Assembly: GCA_900550445.1 (NCBI GenBank)
Contig: URSF01000011.1
Coordinates: forward strand, 1-59,494
Source of the DNA: an uncultured Rhodospirillaceae bacterium
GTDB taxonomy: Bacteria > Pseudomonadota > Alphaproteobacteria > CAAGCB01 > CAG-977
DNA: 59,494 bases
Direction: 5' to 3'
Shown here: positions 1 to 7,153 of the stretch, in pieces
Position numbering within the stretch: the stretch's first letter is position 1
Layout: each line of letters starts with the position of its first letter
Translations under genes and position numbers: made by a program
Notes under the pieces: generated by a model
What the model was told of the DNA's origin: nothing
Seen by the model: only the letters and a program-made list of their open reading frames with translations
The model's database searches: none

Positions 1-15
1 GAAGCCCTTATCGTT

Positions 16-195
16 TTATTGCGCTAAGGCAGGGAACGGCAGGTTAAAACCTGCCGTTTTCTGTTTAACAACCAGCGGCCCGGAACAGGCAGGCCAAGCG
101 GTCAGTATCATCGGCCGGCATTCATAGCCCAGCGCGCCAGCCAAAACGATAATTGCGGCCGCCAAAACCGGTTTGGACCATAACGCCTTAAGCAT
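16..195 (-). CDS. possible small membrane protein (59 aa)
   Basis: Reading from the ATG at 195 gives 59 codons ending in TAA. One hydrophobic stretch (about residues 9-22, VLAAAIIVLAGALG) could span the membrane, and the rest is Pro/Ala-rich with two Cys. No family is recognised. The ribosome-binding region is poor (purine-rich, no clear GGAG), and the 3' end overlaps a plus-strand terminator hairpin at 35-58. That could mean a chance ORF or a convergent pair of gene ends. I include it because the region is otherwise empty. Confidence 0.2.
   Translation of the reverse strand: MLKALWSKPVLAAAIIVLAGALGYECRPMILTAWPACSGPLVVKQKTAGFNLPFPALAQ
35..60 (+). terminator. intrinsic terminator of an upstream plus-strand gene
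   Basis: Nine-base stem AACGGCAGG (35-43) pairs with CCTGCCGTT (50-58), followed by a T-rich run into 66. It probably ends a gene lying left of the window. On the minus strand the hairpin is not followed by a T-tract. Confidence 0.6.
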
Positions 196-234
196 TTTTT
201 TATTCTTCTTTCATTTTCTCTTCCTTCCTTTCAT

Positions 235-261
235 AAAAAAAGGCCGGATTATTCCGACCTT
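235..261 (-). terminator. minus-strand intrinsic terminator
   Basis: Read on the minus strand, AAGGTCGGA (261-253) and TCCGGCCTT (248-240) form a 9-bp stem with one G-U pair and a 4-base loop, then a run of T (A235-A239 on plus). It would stop minus-strand RNA coming from the promoter at 487-516, including read-through of the central hairpin at 418-442. Confidence 0.6.
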
Positions 262-288
262 GTCAACGTTGGGATATGCCTGTAATAT
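260..288 (+). promoter_or_regulatory. sigma-70-type promoter for the 23-aa peptide
   Basis: TTGTCA (260-265, 5 of 6 matches to TTGACA), 17-base spacer, TAATAT (283-288, 4 of 6 matches to TATAAT). Transcription would start near 295, giving a leader of about 33 nt before the ATG at 328. Inferred from consensus matching only. Confidence 0.5.
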
Positions 289-315
289 GCCTTTCGTCTG
301 CCTTACAGCAGATTG

Positions 316-399
316 AAAGGAGGTTTCATGATTCCTTCATTCATAGAAGCGATAGCTTACATATTGTTAGCGATTGCAGTTTTATTAAAAGCAAAATAG
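316..399 (+). CDS. 23-aa hydrophobic peptide, candidate type I toxin (CDS 328-399, RBS 316-323)
   Basis: The peptide MIPSFIEAIAYILLAIAVLLKAK starts at ATG 328 and stops at TAG 397-399. It is preceded by an excellent Shine-Dalgarno AAAGGAGG (316-323) four bases before the ATG. It has one predicted membrane helix (about residues 5-20) and a basic tail (KAK), the usual form of Fst, Ldr, Ibs and TisB-type toxins. It has its own promoter (260-288) and terminator hairpin (418-442). The first 12 coding bases are repeated exactly at 464-475, near the 5' end of a convergent RNA. No homologue is recognised by sequence. The toxin role is inferred from architecture. It could instead be a small membrane regulator peptide. 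Confidence 0.6.
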   Translation, partial: KGGFMIPSFIEAIAYILLAIAVLLKAK

Positions 400-475
400 C
401 AAGTAGATAAAACTTATCCCCGTGAGCTCGAACCTCACGGGGATATTCTTTGAAAGTCGGTATATGATTCCTTCA
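328..475. repeat. 12-bp direct repeat pair flanking the hairpin (328-339 and 464-475)
   Basis: ATGATTCCTTCA occurs at 328-339, starting exactly at the peptide's start codon, and again at 464-475, just inside the predicted 5' end of the convergent minus-strand RNA. The antisense RNA would therefore carry TGAAGGAATCAT, fully complementary to the toxin start region, even if it stopped at the central hairpin. The par locus of pAD1 uses direct repeats in the same way. Confidence 0.75.
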
Positions 476-480
476 CCGAT
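408..480 (-). ncRNA. candidate antisense antitoxin RNA (RNA II-like)
   Basis: Predicted from the promoter at 487-516 (start near 480) to the T-rich stretch (409-412) after the central hairpin, about 73 nt. It contains the complement of repeat 464-475, so it can pair with the peptide's start codon region, and the complement of the terminator stem-loop. Size and layout resemble RNA II of the par/Fst system. Read-through to the terminator at 235-261 would make an RNA antisense to the whole peptide mRNA. No conserved family is recognised. Confidence 0.5.
418..442. terminator. shared bidirectional hairpin of the convergent locus
   Basis: A perfect 9-bp stem CCCCGTGAG (418-426)/CTCACGGGG (434-442) with a 7-base loop. 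It is followed by ATATTCTTT on plus and by ATAAGTTTT on minus, so it can work as a modest terminator in both directions. It sits between the two convergent promoters. Confidence 0.65.
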
Positions 481-486
481 ACACAC

Positions 487-516
487 ATTATAAGCATATC
501 CGTTTTAAAAATTCAA
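487..516 (-). promoter_or_regulatory. strong sigma-70-type promoter for the antisense RNA
   Basis: On the minus strand TTGAAT (516-511) is followed, after 18 bases, by a perfect TATAAT (492-487). Transcription would begin near 480 and run left, towards the hairpin and the peptide gene. Its -10 is better than that of the opposing promoter, as expected when the antitoxin RNA is made in excess. Confidence 0.6.
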
Positions 517-552
517 GTCTTCAATACAGCCAGACGACGCCCTGCGGCTTTG

Positions 553-765
553 TCAGATCGCCGTCAACATGTATAAAAGTCTTTCCGACGCCAATCCGAT
601 CAAACAGCCGACCCATTCGTTTAACGCCGGCAGCCATGCCGGAGCGGTCAACCCGGCGGATACAACGACCGATTCCTTGAAACCGTCCATTTTTAAACCT
701 TTTCCCATTTGAATGCCCACCATAAAAACCCTTTTTATGGGAAATTTTTTTCTTTTCACTGCCAC
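553..765 (-). CDS. small hydrophobic protein, possibly holin-like (70 aa)
   Basis: Begins at a GTG (765) with a weak upstream GGCGGGA and ends in TGA. A basic N-terminus (KRKKFPIKR) precedes a more hydrophobic C-terminal half with the segments LTAPAWLPALNEWVGCLIG and LLYMLTAI. This composition reminds me of small phage holins, but no family motif can be confirmed. It ends just right of the minus-strand promoter at 487-516 and starts beside the break point of the truncated Cys-rich gene at about 773, so the region may be a patchwork of mobile DNA. It may also be a chance ORF. Confidence 0.3.
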   Translation of the reverse strand: MAVKRKKFPIKRVFMVGIQMGKGLKMDGFKESVVVSAGLTAPAWLPALNEWVGCLIGLASERLLYMLTAI

Positions 766-773
766 GCTTTAAT

Positions 774-1307
774 CCCGCCGGGAGCTATCTCAGCGGTTCA
801 AGCTGTCTGACATGCGCCACAGGAACTTATACAACAACGACGAATGCAACTTCCTGCAAATCCTGTTCCACACTTTATGTCGGAAGTAATTTAACGTGTA
901 CCAGTTGTACAACAACAGGAATCTGTACCGGCTCTAATGCAACGGCATCATGTTCCGCCGGGTATTACCTGAAAAACGGCGTCTGTACGGCCTGTTCTTC
1001 CGGAACGTACTCCAAAGGCGGTACGGTTACCTCCTGTTCCAGCTGCAGCACTCTGTACACCAGCGCAGGCAGCAATACCTGCACCAGCTGTACGACAACG
1101 GGAACATGCACCGGATCTAACGGAGGATCGTCTTCCTCTTCAGGAAGTTCAAGCAGCTGTACTCCTACAATCGGATATACCTGCGTCAACGGCGTTAAAA
1201 CTAAATGTATGTATGAAGGCTGCGCCTCCTGCGCCACTGACACGCTGAAATGCGTCTCATGCAAACCCGGGTATGCTTATACGGCGGGCAGCAACTGTTC
1301 ATCATAA
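774..1307 (+). pseudogene. 5'-truncated remnant of a Cys-rich repeat surface protein
   Basis: The frame ending at TAA 1305-1307 is open back to a TAA at 723-725 but has no plausible start codon near its 5' end (first in-frame ATG is about 1209). From 774 on it codes for about 177 residues very rich in Cys, Ser, Thr and Gly. The unit CSTLYxGSNxTCTSCTTTGxCTGSN occurs twice, with CxxC and C(S)AGYYL pieces typical of GCC2/GCC3- or growth-factor-receptor-like Cys-rich extracellular repeats. Homologous register suggests PAGSYLSG at 774 was preceded by a Cys codon that is now lost, so the break lies at about 773. Such proteins are usually long, secreted and anchored elsewhere. Only the C-terminus remains, ending before a good terminator at 1324-1353. 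An alternative is translation from a non-standard start, which seems unlikely because there is no RBS. Confidence 0.6.
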
Positions 1308-1323
1308 CATTTCTTCTGACATT

Positions 1324-1353
1324 AAAAACAGCCTCTGAAAAGAGGCTGTTTTT
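1324..1353. terminator. bidirectional intrinsic terminator
   Basis: AAAAACAGCCTCT (1324-1336), loop GAAA, AGAGGCTGTTTTT (1341-1353): a 13-bp perfect stem with T-tracts in both directions. It separates the plus-strand Cys-rich remnant from the convergent membrane protein gene. Confidence 0.85.
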
Positions 1354-1378
1354 CTATGTTTTTATGCTTCCGTCCGGA

Positions 1379-1894
1379 TCAGTTTTGCGGATATCTGGCA
1401 TTGAACCAATCCAGACAAGCGCCGCGCTGGTCATCTTTGATTAATTCCGGGCAGATAAAAGCGTGATATTTTTTATGAAACAGCCGATCAGCCTTAAAAC
1501 GCCAGGAAAATTTATATTCCTGCGGATTTTTGATTTCCAGACACAGCATCTTGCAGCCCAGAAAACTTTTAAAAGCGGTTGCGGCAATGTCATTGATTTT
1601 TATATCCGTTTCCGCATCAATCTTTATCGTGTCGTCCGTGATAACCAGATAAGGTTTCTTACGAATATGGAAAAACCAAAACGACAGATTTGAAATACCG
1701 AATACCAGCAGGATTAATCCCATAACATTCGGGAAAATATACAAATACCACCAATGGACAAACCATTGCCAGTTCCAGTAACACGAACACAATATCATCG
1801 GCGCCATTAAAAAAGCCGCCAGAAAAACAGACCCTGCTCCGAAAAATAAAAAGCAGAAGCTTTTTTTATAATTAAAAACCAGTTCTTGTCCCAT
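1379..1894 (-). CDS. hypothetical two-helix membrane protein (171 aa)
   Basis: I choose the ATG at 1894 (MGQELVF) rather than the upstream ATG at 1927, because AAAGGAAA lies a proper distance before it. The protein has two strongly hydrophobic segments (about residues 16-38 and 52-73, rich in Trp and Phe), then a cytoplasmic domain of about 95 residues with a KKPYLVITDDTIKI stretch. That resembles the beta-strand opening of small membrane-anchored PH-like (YdbT-type) domains. The family is not certain. It lies alone between a terminator (1324-1353) and sdaA. Confidence 0.65.
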   Translation of the reverse strand: MGQELVFNYKKSFCFLFFGAGSVFLAAFLMAPMILCSCYWNWQWFVHWWYLYIFPNVMGLILLVFGISNLSFWFFHIRKKPYLVITDDTIKIDAETDIKINDIAATAFKSFLGCKMLCLEIKNPQEYKFSWRFKADRLFHKKYHAFICPELIKDDQRGACLDWFNARYPQN

Positions 1895-1987
1895 GACCGT
1901 TTCCTTTCCCAACAGCAGCGGCATCACCGCTTTTAGACTATATTTTAAAGTCTATTTGTTAAAGTTAACTTTAGGTCAAGAACTTTT

Positions 1988-3181
1988 TTATTTTTCAATA
2001 ATCGTCGCCAATCCGCCGGCTGCCGTTTCTTTGTACAAAGCGGGCAGATCATGGCCTGTTTTACGCATTGCCGTCACAACGTTGTCAAAGGAAACGCGAT
2101 GCTGCCCGTCGGTATACAAAGCGTATTCGGCCGCGGCGACCGCGCGGTTTGCGGCGATTGCGTTGCGTTCAATGCATGGAATCTGCACCAGCCCCATAAC
2201 AGGATCGCAGGTCAGTCCCAAAAAGTGTTCCAGTCCGATTTCGGCAGCGTACTCAATTTGCGATATCGTTCCGCCGAACAGTTGCGCCGCGGCGGCGGAA
2301 GCCATAGCGCAGGCTACGCCGACTTCCCCCTGACAGCCGACTTCCGCCCCGGAAATCGAAGCGTTCTGCTTGACAATATTGCCGACCAAACCCGCGGTTG
2401 CCAAAGCGTTGATAATTTCCCGATCGGTAAATCCCTGATGATGTTTCAGGTAATACAGCACGCCCGGCACAACGCCGCAGGATCCGCACGTCGGGGCGGT
2501 AACGACGATTCCGCGGCCGGCATTTTCTTCGCTGACGGCAAGAGAATACGCCGACAGCAGTCCCGTGCGCGCCAGATCAGGCCTTTGGGCGGACGCTTTT
2601 TTATAAAAAGAATACGCTTTGCGGGCCAGACGCAGCCCGCCGGGCAGAACGTCTTCATGTTCCAGACCGTTTTGAACGGACCGCTGCATCTGATCCCAAA
2701 CGCCGGCCAGATACTGCCGGATTTCTTCGCCTTCATTATCAAAAACGATTGTCCAGATCGGCCGGCCCTGCTGTTCCGCCCAAGAAACGATATCCGCAAA
2801 TGTTTTATAAGCATAGACTTCTTTAGCCGGCGGTTCGCCTTCTTCGCGCAAAGCGCCGCCGCCCACGCTGTAAACCGTCCAAATATCCGTAACCTCTTGA
2901 TCCGCGTCAAACGCTTCAAATTTCATGGCGTTGGTATGAAAAGGCAGAACGGTATCCTTTTGCCAGACAATTTGCGTTTTGTCTTCACCCAGAACGTCCA
3001 GAATCGCCCGATCGGTAAAGTGGCCTTTTCCCGTGGCGGCCAGACTGCCGTACAAAGTCGCGCGGTACGAACAGGCTTGCGGATTTTTTTCAAAAAAACG
3101 CTGAGCGGCCCGGCGCGGCGCCATTGTATGGCTGCTGGAAGGCCCCATGCCGATTCTGTAAAGTTCTTTCAAAGACTGCAT
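1988..3181 (-). CDS. sdaA: L-serine dehydratase (ammonia-lyase), single chain
   Basis: Converts L-serine to pyruvate and ammonia in the cytoplasm using an oxygen-sensitive [4Fe-4S] cluster. The N-terminal beta domain carries the family signature GPSSSHT (residues 13-19). The C-terminal alpha domain carries the Cys-bearing motifs TCGSCG (about 232), GCQGEVGVAC (about 280), LTCDPVMG (about 322) and IPCIERN (about 333), which supply the cluster ligands. At 397 aa it is somewhat shorter than the E. coli single-chain enzymes (about 455 aa) but both domains are present. AGGAGG stands 10 bases before the ATG. It is divergent from the amino-acid ABC transporter genes, which suggests a shared amino-acid utilisation role. 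Confidence 0.93.
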   Translation of the reverse strand: MQSLKELYRIGMGPSSSHTMAPRRAAQRFFEKNPQACSYRATLYGSLAATGKGHFTDRAILDVLGEDKTQIVWQKDTVLPFHTNAMKFEAFDADQEVTDIWTVYSVGGGALREEGEPPAKEVYAYKTFADIVSWAEQQGRPIWTIVFDNEGEEIRQYLAGVWDQMQRSVQNGLEHEDVLPGGLRLARKAYSFYKKASAQRPDLARTGLLSAYSLAVSEENAGRGIVVTAPTCGSCGVVPGVLYYLKHHQGFTDREIINALATAGLVGNIVKQNASISGAEVGCQGEVGVACAMASAAAAQLFGGTISQIEYAAEIGLEHFLGLTCDPVMGLVQIPCIERNAIAANRAVAAAEYALYTDGQHRVSFDNVVTAMRKTGHDLPALYKETAAGGLATIIEK

Positions 3182-3338
3182 CGCTTATCCTCCTGCAAAA
3201 ACATTTCAGACCAGTTTAACCGGATATTCGGGATATTCAACCCTTAGCATTAAATAAGATTGAACCGTTGCATAAACCTTTGTCTTGATTTAGAAAGGAA
3301 ACTGTTTTTCAAAGCTTGCAAAAAAGAAAGATCATCAA

Positions 3339-4805
3339 ATGAAAAATCTGTTTTGGATTTTTATTTTATGCCTGCTGGCGCCGTCGGAGGCACATGCCGA
3401 CGGCTTTCCCGCGGAATTGCAGAATAAAACGATCGGCGTCCAGCTGGGAACAACCGGCGACATTATGGCGACCGGAACGCCCGGCGTTCGGATCGAACGC
3501 TATAATAAGGCCAATGACGCCGTTCAGTCGCTGGTCAACGGCAAGATTGACGCCGTCGTCATTGACGAACAACCGGCGCTGACTTTTGTCCGGAAAAACG
3601 CCGGATTAAAAATTCTGGACCGGGAATTTGCCAAAGAACAATACGCCATTGCGCTGTCCCAAAAAAATAAGACTTTGAAAACGCAGATTAACCGTATTTT
3701 GTCAGATTTAAAGCAAAACGGAACCATTGAAAATATTGTCAAAAATTATATCGGGGACGAAACAAAGGGAAAGTTTCCTTTCCGGCCCGGCGCGGAAACG
3801 AAATCCCCGCAGGGAACACTGAAAGTCGCCACCAGCGCGACGTTTCCGCCGTATGAATATTACAGCGACGCGGAAATTGTCGGTATTGACATGGATCTGG
3901 CCAAAGCAATCGCCCGGCGGCTGGGGCGGCGGCTGATTATCGAAGACATGGAATTTGACGCGATCGTCAGCGCCGTTCAATCCGGCAAAGCCGACCTGGG
4001 CATCGCGGGAATGAGCGTTACGGCCGACAGATTAAAAAACGTTGATTTTACAAACCCCTATACGGAATCAAAGCAAGTTATTATCATACGCGCCCAAAAT
4101 GCGCCGGCAGTTCGGAACGTTTCGCTGACACAGCGTTTTGAAACCGATTTTATAACCGACGCCCGCTGGAAATATCTGGCGATCGGATTGGGGCACACGC
4201 TGCTGATTACCGCTCTGGCCGTTTTAATCGGCATTATTTTTGGCGGCGTGATTGCGATTATCCGTGTGTCGCATGACAAAAACGGTTCTTTCCCCGTTTT
4301 AAATTTCCTGTGCCGGATTTATCTGACCGCTATCCGCGGCACGCCGGCCATGATCCAGCTGCTGATTATGTACTACGTTATTTTTTCCGCGGTCAATGTC
4401 AATAAAATCGCCGTGGCCGTTTTGGCTTTCGGGTTGAATTCGGCGGCTTATGTCGCCGAAATAATACGGTCGGGCATTTTATCCGTCGATCACGGTCAAA
4501 ACGAAGCCGGACGCAGTCTGGGGCTGAATTTTTCCCAGACAATGCGCTTTATCATTTTGCCGCAGGCTTTTAAAAACGTTTTGCCGGCTCTGGCCAACGA
4601 ATTTATCGTTTTGCTCAAAGAAACCTCTATCTGCGGTTACATCGGCCTGATGGATTTAACGCGCGGCGGCGATATTATCCGCAGCATTACGTACGACGCT
4701 TTTCTGCCGCTGGCCGCGGTGGCTTTGATTTACCTGAGTCTGGTCGTCGTACTGACGGCCGGCGTCGGCAAACTGGAAAAAAGGCTGAAAAAAAATGAAC
4801 GCTGA
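3339..4805 (+). CDS. amino-acid ABC transporter, binding protein-permease fusion with permuted binding domain
   Basis: 488 aa. Signal peptide (1-20, ending AHA). Residues about 26-140 resemble the second lobe of a family 3 solute-binding protein (TIGVQLGTTGDIMA, KIDAVVIDEQPA, a closing NGTIENIVKNYIG helix). Residues about 157-251 resemble the first lobe (TLKVATSATFPPYEYY, GIDMDLAKAIARRLG, DRLKNVDFTNPYTES). The normal order is lobe 1 then lobe 2, so the domain appears circularly permuted. From about 275 there is a HisM/GlnP-type permease with five or so helices and the EAGRSLG...LPQAF coupling loop (about 388) that contacts the ATPase. It imports a polar amino acid, probably glutamine, glutamate or a basic one. 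It overlaps the ATPase gene by 11 bp, so the two are cotranscribed. Confidence 0.85.
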   Translation: MKNLFWIFILCLLAPSEAHADGFPAELQNKTIGVQLGTTGDIMATGTPGVRIERYNKANDAVQSLVNGKIDAVVIDEQPALTFVRKNAGLKILDREFAKEQYAIALSQKNKTLKTQINRILSDLKQNGTIENIVKNYIGDETKGKFPFRPGAETKSPQGTLKVATSATFPPYEYYSDAEIVGIDMDLAKAIARRLGRRLIIEDMEFDAIVSAVQSGKADLGIAGMSVTADRLKNVDFTNPYTESKQVIIIRAQNAPAVRNVSLTQRFETDFITDARWKYLAIGLGHTLLITALAVLIGIIFGGVIAIIRVSHDKNGSFPVLNFLCRIYLTAIRGTPAMIQLLIMYYVIFSAVNVNKIAVAVLAFGLNSAAYVAEIIRSGILSVDHGQNEAGRSLGLNFSQTMRFIILPQAFKNVLPALANEFIVLLKETSICGYIGLMDLTRGGDIIRSITYDAFLPLAAVALIYLSLVVVLTAGVGKLEKRLKKNER

Positions 4806-5541
4806 AAAAAAGACCATTCTGGACGTCCGCAATGTTTGCAAAGCTTACGGACAATCCGTCGTTTTAAACAACATTTCCACCTGCGTCAAAGAAGGCGACA
4901 TTATTGCGATTATCGGCCCGTCCGGCTGCGGAAAATCGACTTTTCTGCGCATGCTGAACGGCCTGGAAACGCCGACGTCCGGCTCCGTCTTGTTTGAAAG
5001 CACCGATATTACCGACAAAAAAACGGACATTAACCGCGTACGCCGCAAAATCGGCATGGTTTTCCAGCAATTCAACTTGTTCGGCCACATGACCGTGCGC
5101 CAAAACATTACGCTTGCCCCCGTCAAATTAAAAATCATGACCGAAAAACAGGCTGACGAACGCGCCGGACAGCTGCTGGCGGAAGTCGGCCTGCCCGACA
5201 AAGCCGACGTTTATCCGGCAATGTTATCGGGCGGACAGCGTCAGCGGATCGCGATTGCGCGGGCTTTGGCCATGAATCCCGACGTAATGCTGTTCGATGA
5301 ACCGACCTCCGCGCTGGATCCCGAAATGGTCGGCGAAGTACTGGAACTGGTCCGGCGGTTGGCGCAAACGGGCATGACAATGGTATTGGTGACCCATGAA
5401 ATGGGATTCGCCCGCGAAGTCGCCAACAGAGTCATGTTCTTTGACGAAAAAATTATCCGCGAAGAAAACACGCCGCAGGAAATATTTTACAATCCGCAGA
5501 GTCCGCGGTTAAAGGAATTTTTATCAAAAGTATTGAAATAA
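4795..5541 (+). CDS. glnQ: polar amino-acid ABC transporter ATPase (GlnQ/HisP family)
   Basis: 248 aa cytoplasmic ATPase that powers the membrane component encoded just upstream. Walker A GPSGCGKST (residues 41-49), Q-loop in FQQFNLFGHMTV, signature LSGGQRQR (about 144), Walker B VMLFDEPTSALDP (about 165-177) and the switch His in VTHEMGFAREV are all intact. The length is normal for the family. Its start overlaps the 3' end of the upstream gene. The exact substrate cannot be read from the ATPase, so the symbol is by family. Confidence 0.9.
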   Translation: MNAEKKTILDVRNVCKAYGQSVVLNNISTCVKEGDIIAIIGPSGCGKSTFLRMLNGLETPTSGSVLFESTDITDKKTDINRVRRKIGMVFQQFNLFGHMTVRQNITLAPVKLKIMTEKQADERAGQLLAEVGLPDKADVYPAMLSGGQRQRIAIARALAMNPDVMLFDEPTSALDPEMVGEVLELVRRLAQTGMTMVLVTHEMGFAREVANRVMFFDEKIIREENTPQEIFYNPQSPRLKEFLSKVLK

Positions 5542-5542
5542 C

Positions 5543-6295
5543 TTATTGCTTTGCCTTTGTAATGCCGCGGTTCACGACGCCGATGAACAAAGCCAGCATA
5601 ATATAGCTGCTGACACATTCAAAAGACACGATAATCTTTGCGAACGGCGTCAAAGGAACGATGTCGCCGAAACCGACGGTCGTCACGCAGATAAACGTAA
5701 AATAAACGGCGTCCAGAATGCCTTCTATGCCGGGTTTAAAGTTAAACGCCTGACTGGCGCCGAAAAAATCATGCAGAAAAGAAACCGTCAGATTTAAAAC
5801 AATAAACGCCGTTATCAAAGAAACGAAAAACGAAGAAAAATTAAACATGTCTTCTTTGGTTAATATTTTGTCCGGCGCCAGATAGACCCACAATTTACGC
5901 ATAAAATCGCGCAGATTGATCAACGTAACGTACATCACGGCCAAAAAAATGCCGAAAGCGACCAGCTGGGACCCGGCGGCATAAATCGTCAGCAGCCCGG
6001 TAAAAAAAGAAACGATCAGCACCTGATTTTTGTTTTGATAGCGCGACGGCGCCATTCTGTGCCTGATCAGCCCGAAAAACAAAGCGATCACAATACAGCT
6101 CAGCGCCCCGTTGACAAAAGGCAGCAAGACATAAAAATAAATATAATAATCCGGAGCGAACAAAACGGCGATCTGTCTTGAAAACAAAGACAAAATTAAC
6201 AAAGAAACCAAATAGCACGGATTAAAACTGTTCACCGCGACAACTTTGAACAGCTTTGCCTGATCTGACGTGAAAATCTGCCTCAGAGGAATCAT
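5543..6295 (-). CDS. two-pore-domain-type K+ channel-like membrane protein
   Basis: I start at ATG 6295 (MIPLRQIF), which has AGAAAGGA before it. The longer frame to 6370 has no such site. About 250 aa with four or more hydrophobic segments in the N-terminal two thirds and, near the C-terminus, a pore region with the selectivity filter TTVGFGD (about residues 203-209), followed by a last helix (SYIMLALFIGVVN). This matches the Ion_trans_2 pore module. It has no RCK/TrkA-N domain, so gating is unknown. Its stop lies one base from the convergent glnQ stop. Confidence 0.8.
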   Translation of the reverse strand: MIPLRQIFTSDQAKLFKVVAVNSFNPCYLVSLLILSLFSRQIAVLFAPDYYIYFYVLLPFVNGALSCIVIALFFGLIRHRMAPSRYQNKNQVLIVSFFTGLLTIYAAGSQLVAFGIFLAVMYVTLINLRDFMRKLWVYLAPDKILTKEDMFNFSSFFVSLITAFIVLNLTVSFLHDFFGASQAFNFKPGIEGILDAVYFTFICVTTVGFGDIVPLTPFAKIIVSFECVSSYIMLALFIGVVNRGITKAKQ

Positions 6296-6427
6296 TTTTT
6301 TTCCTTTCTCCGTTACAGTAAAATCCGTTTTTTTTCCGGTCAATGCGGGAAAAAGGCGATATTCGTTCAAGACATGGAACTTTGTTTATGTTACACTGCG
6401 CTTCGTTTTTATCGGAGGCAGCAGATT

Positions 6428-7153
6428 ATGTCTTTTGAATTTTTACCGGTCCGTACCCGTCTGGTCCACCCGCCCAAAGACGATATTTTCGATATTCTGG
6501 AATCCCTGCCTGCTCTGCAGGAAAAGGATATCGTCTTCATTACGTCAAAAATTCTGGGGATTCATCAGGGACGCTGCGTTCCCTGCGCCGGCACGGATAA
6601 AACGGAACTGATCCGGCAGGAATCCGACCGTTACCTGTCCTATACGCACCCGGGCGGTTTTAACGTTAATCTGACGGTAACGGACAACGTCCTGATCCCG
6701 GCGGCGGGCATAGACGCCAGCAACGCCGGCGGATATTATGTCATGTGGCCGAAAGAAACCGATAAGTTGTGTGCCGAAATCAGAGCTTTTCTGTGCGGCA
6801 GGAATCATCTGAAAGAACTGGGAATCGTTTCAACCGACAGCCATACGACGCCTTTGCGTTACGGCGTTACGGGCATTTCAACCGGTCTGGCCGGCGTGGA
6901 ACCGTTAAAAGATCTGCGCGGACAAAAAGACCTGTTCGGCCGCGAATTGGCTTTAACGCAGGTCGATCAGATCGACGCTCTGGCCGCCATGGCCGTTTTG
7001 CTGATGGGCGAATCCGATGAATGTACCCCGATTGTTATTTTGCGCGGGTGGGATAAAATCGTTTTTAATGAAAAAGCGTCCATGCAGGATTTTAAAATCA
7101 GTCCCGAAGACGACCTGTACACGCCTTTATTATCGGTGATGACATGCAAATAA
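6428..7153 (+). CDS. F420-0:gamma-glutamyl ligase family (CofE-like) protein
   Basis: Start chosen at ATG 6428 because GGAGG lies at 6415-6419. An upstream in-frame ATG has no RBS. The 241-aa protein has the CofE signature GIDASNAGG (about residues 94-102), the DSHTTPLRYGVTGIS segment and a DQIDALAAMAVLLMGE helix. CofE adds glutamate to F420-0, but bacteria of this kind are not expected to make F420. Family members in such genomes probably act on other substrates, so the reaction is left open. It overlaps the next gene by 10 bp, implying a functional pair. Confidence 0.75.
   Translation: MSFEFLPVRTRLVHPPKDDIFDILESLPALQEKDIVFITSKILGIHQGRCVPCAGTDKTELIRQESDRYLSYTHPGGFNVNLTVTDNVLIPAAGIDASNAGGYYVMWPKETDKLCAEIRAFLCGRNHLKELGIVSTDSHTTPLRYGVTGISTGLAGVEPLKDLRGQKDLFGRELALTQVDQIDALAAMAVLLMGESDECTPIVILRGWDKIVFNEKASMQDFKISPEDDLYTPLLSVMTCK

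Noticed and set aside
2051..3247. A 398-codon open frame antisense to sdaA
   Set aside because: sdaA has a clear family and RBS. The antisense frame has no motif and is a codon-bias shadow.
3270..3310. Possible sigma-70 promoter before the binding protein-permease gene
   Set aside because: Several weak -35/-10 pairs can be fitted in this AT-rich stretch, and none stands out.
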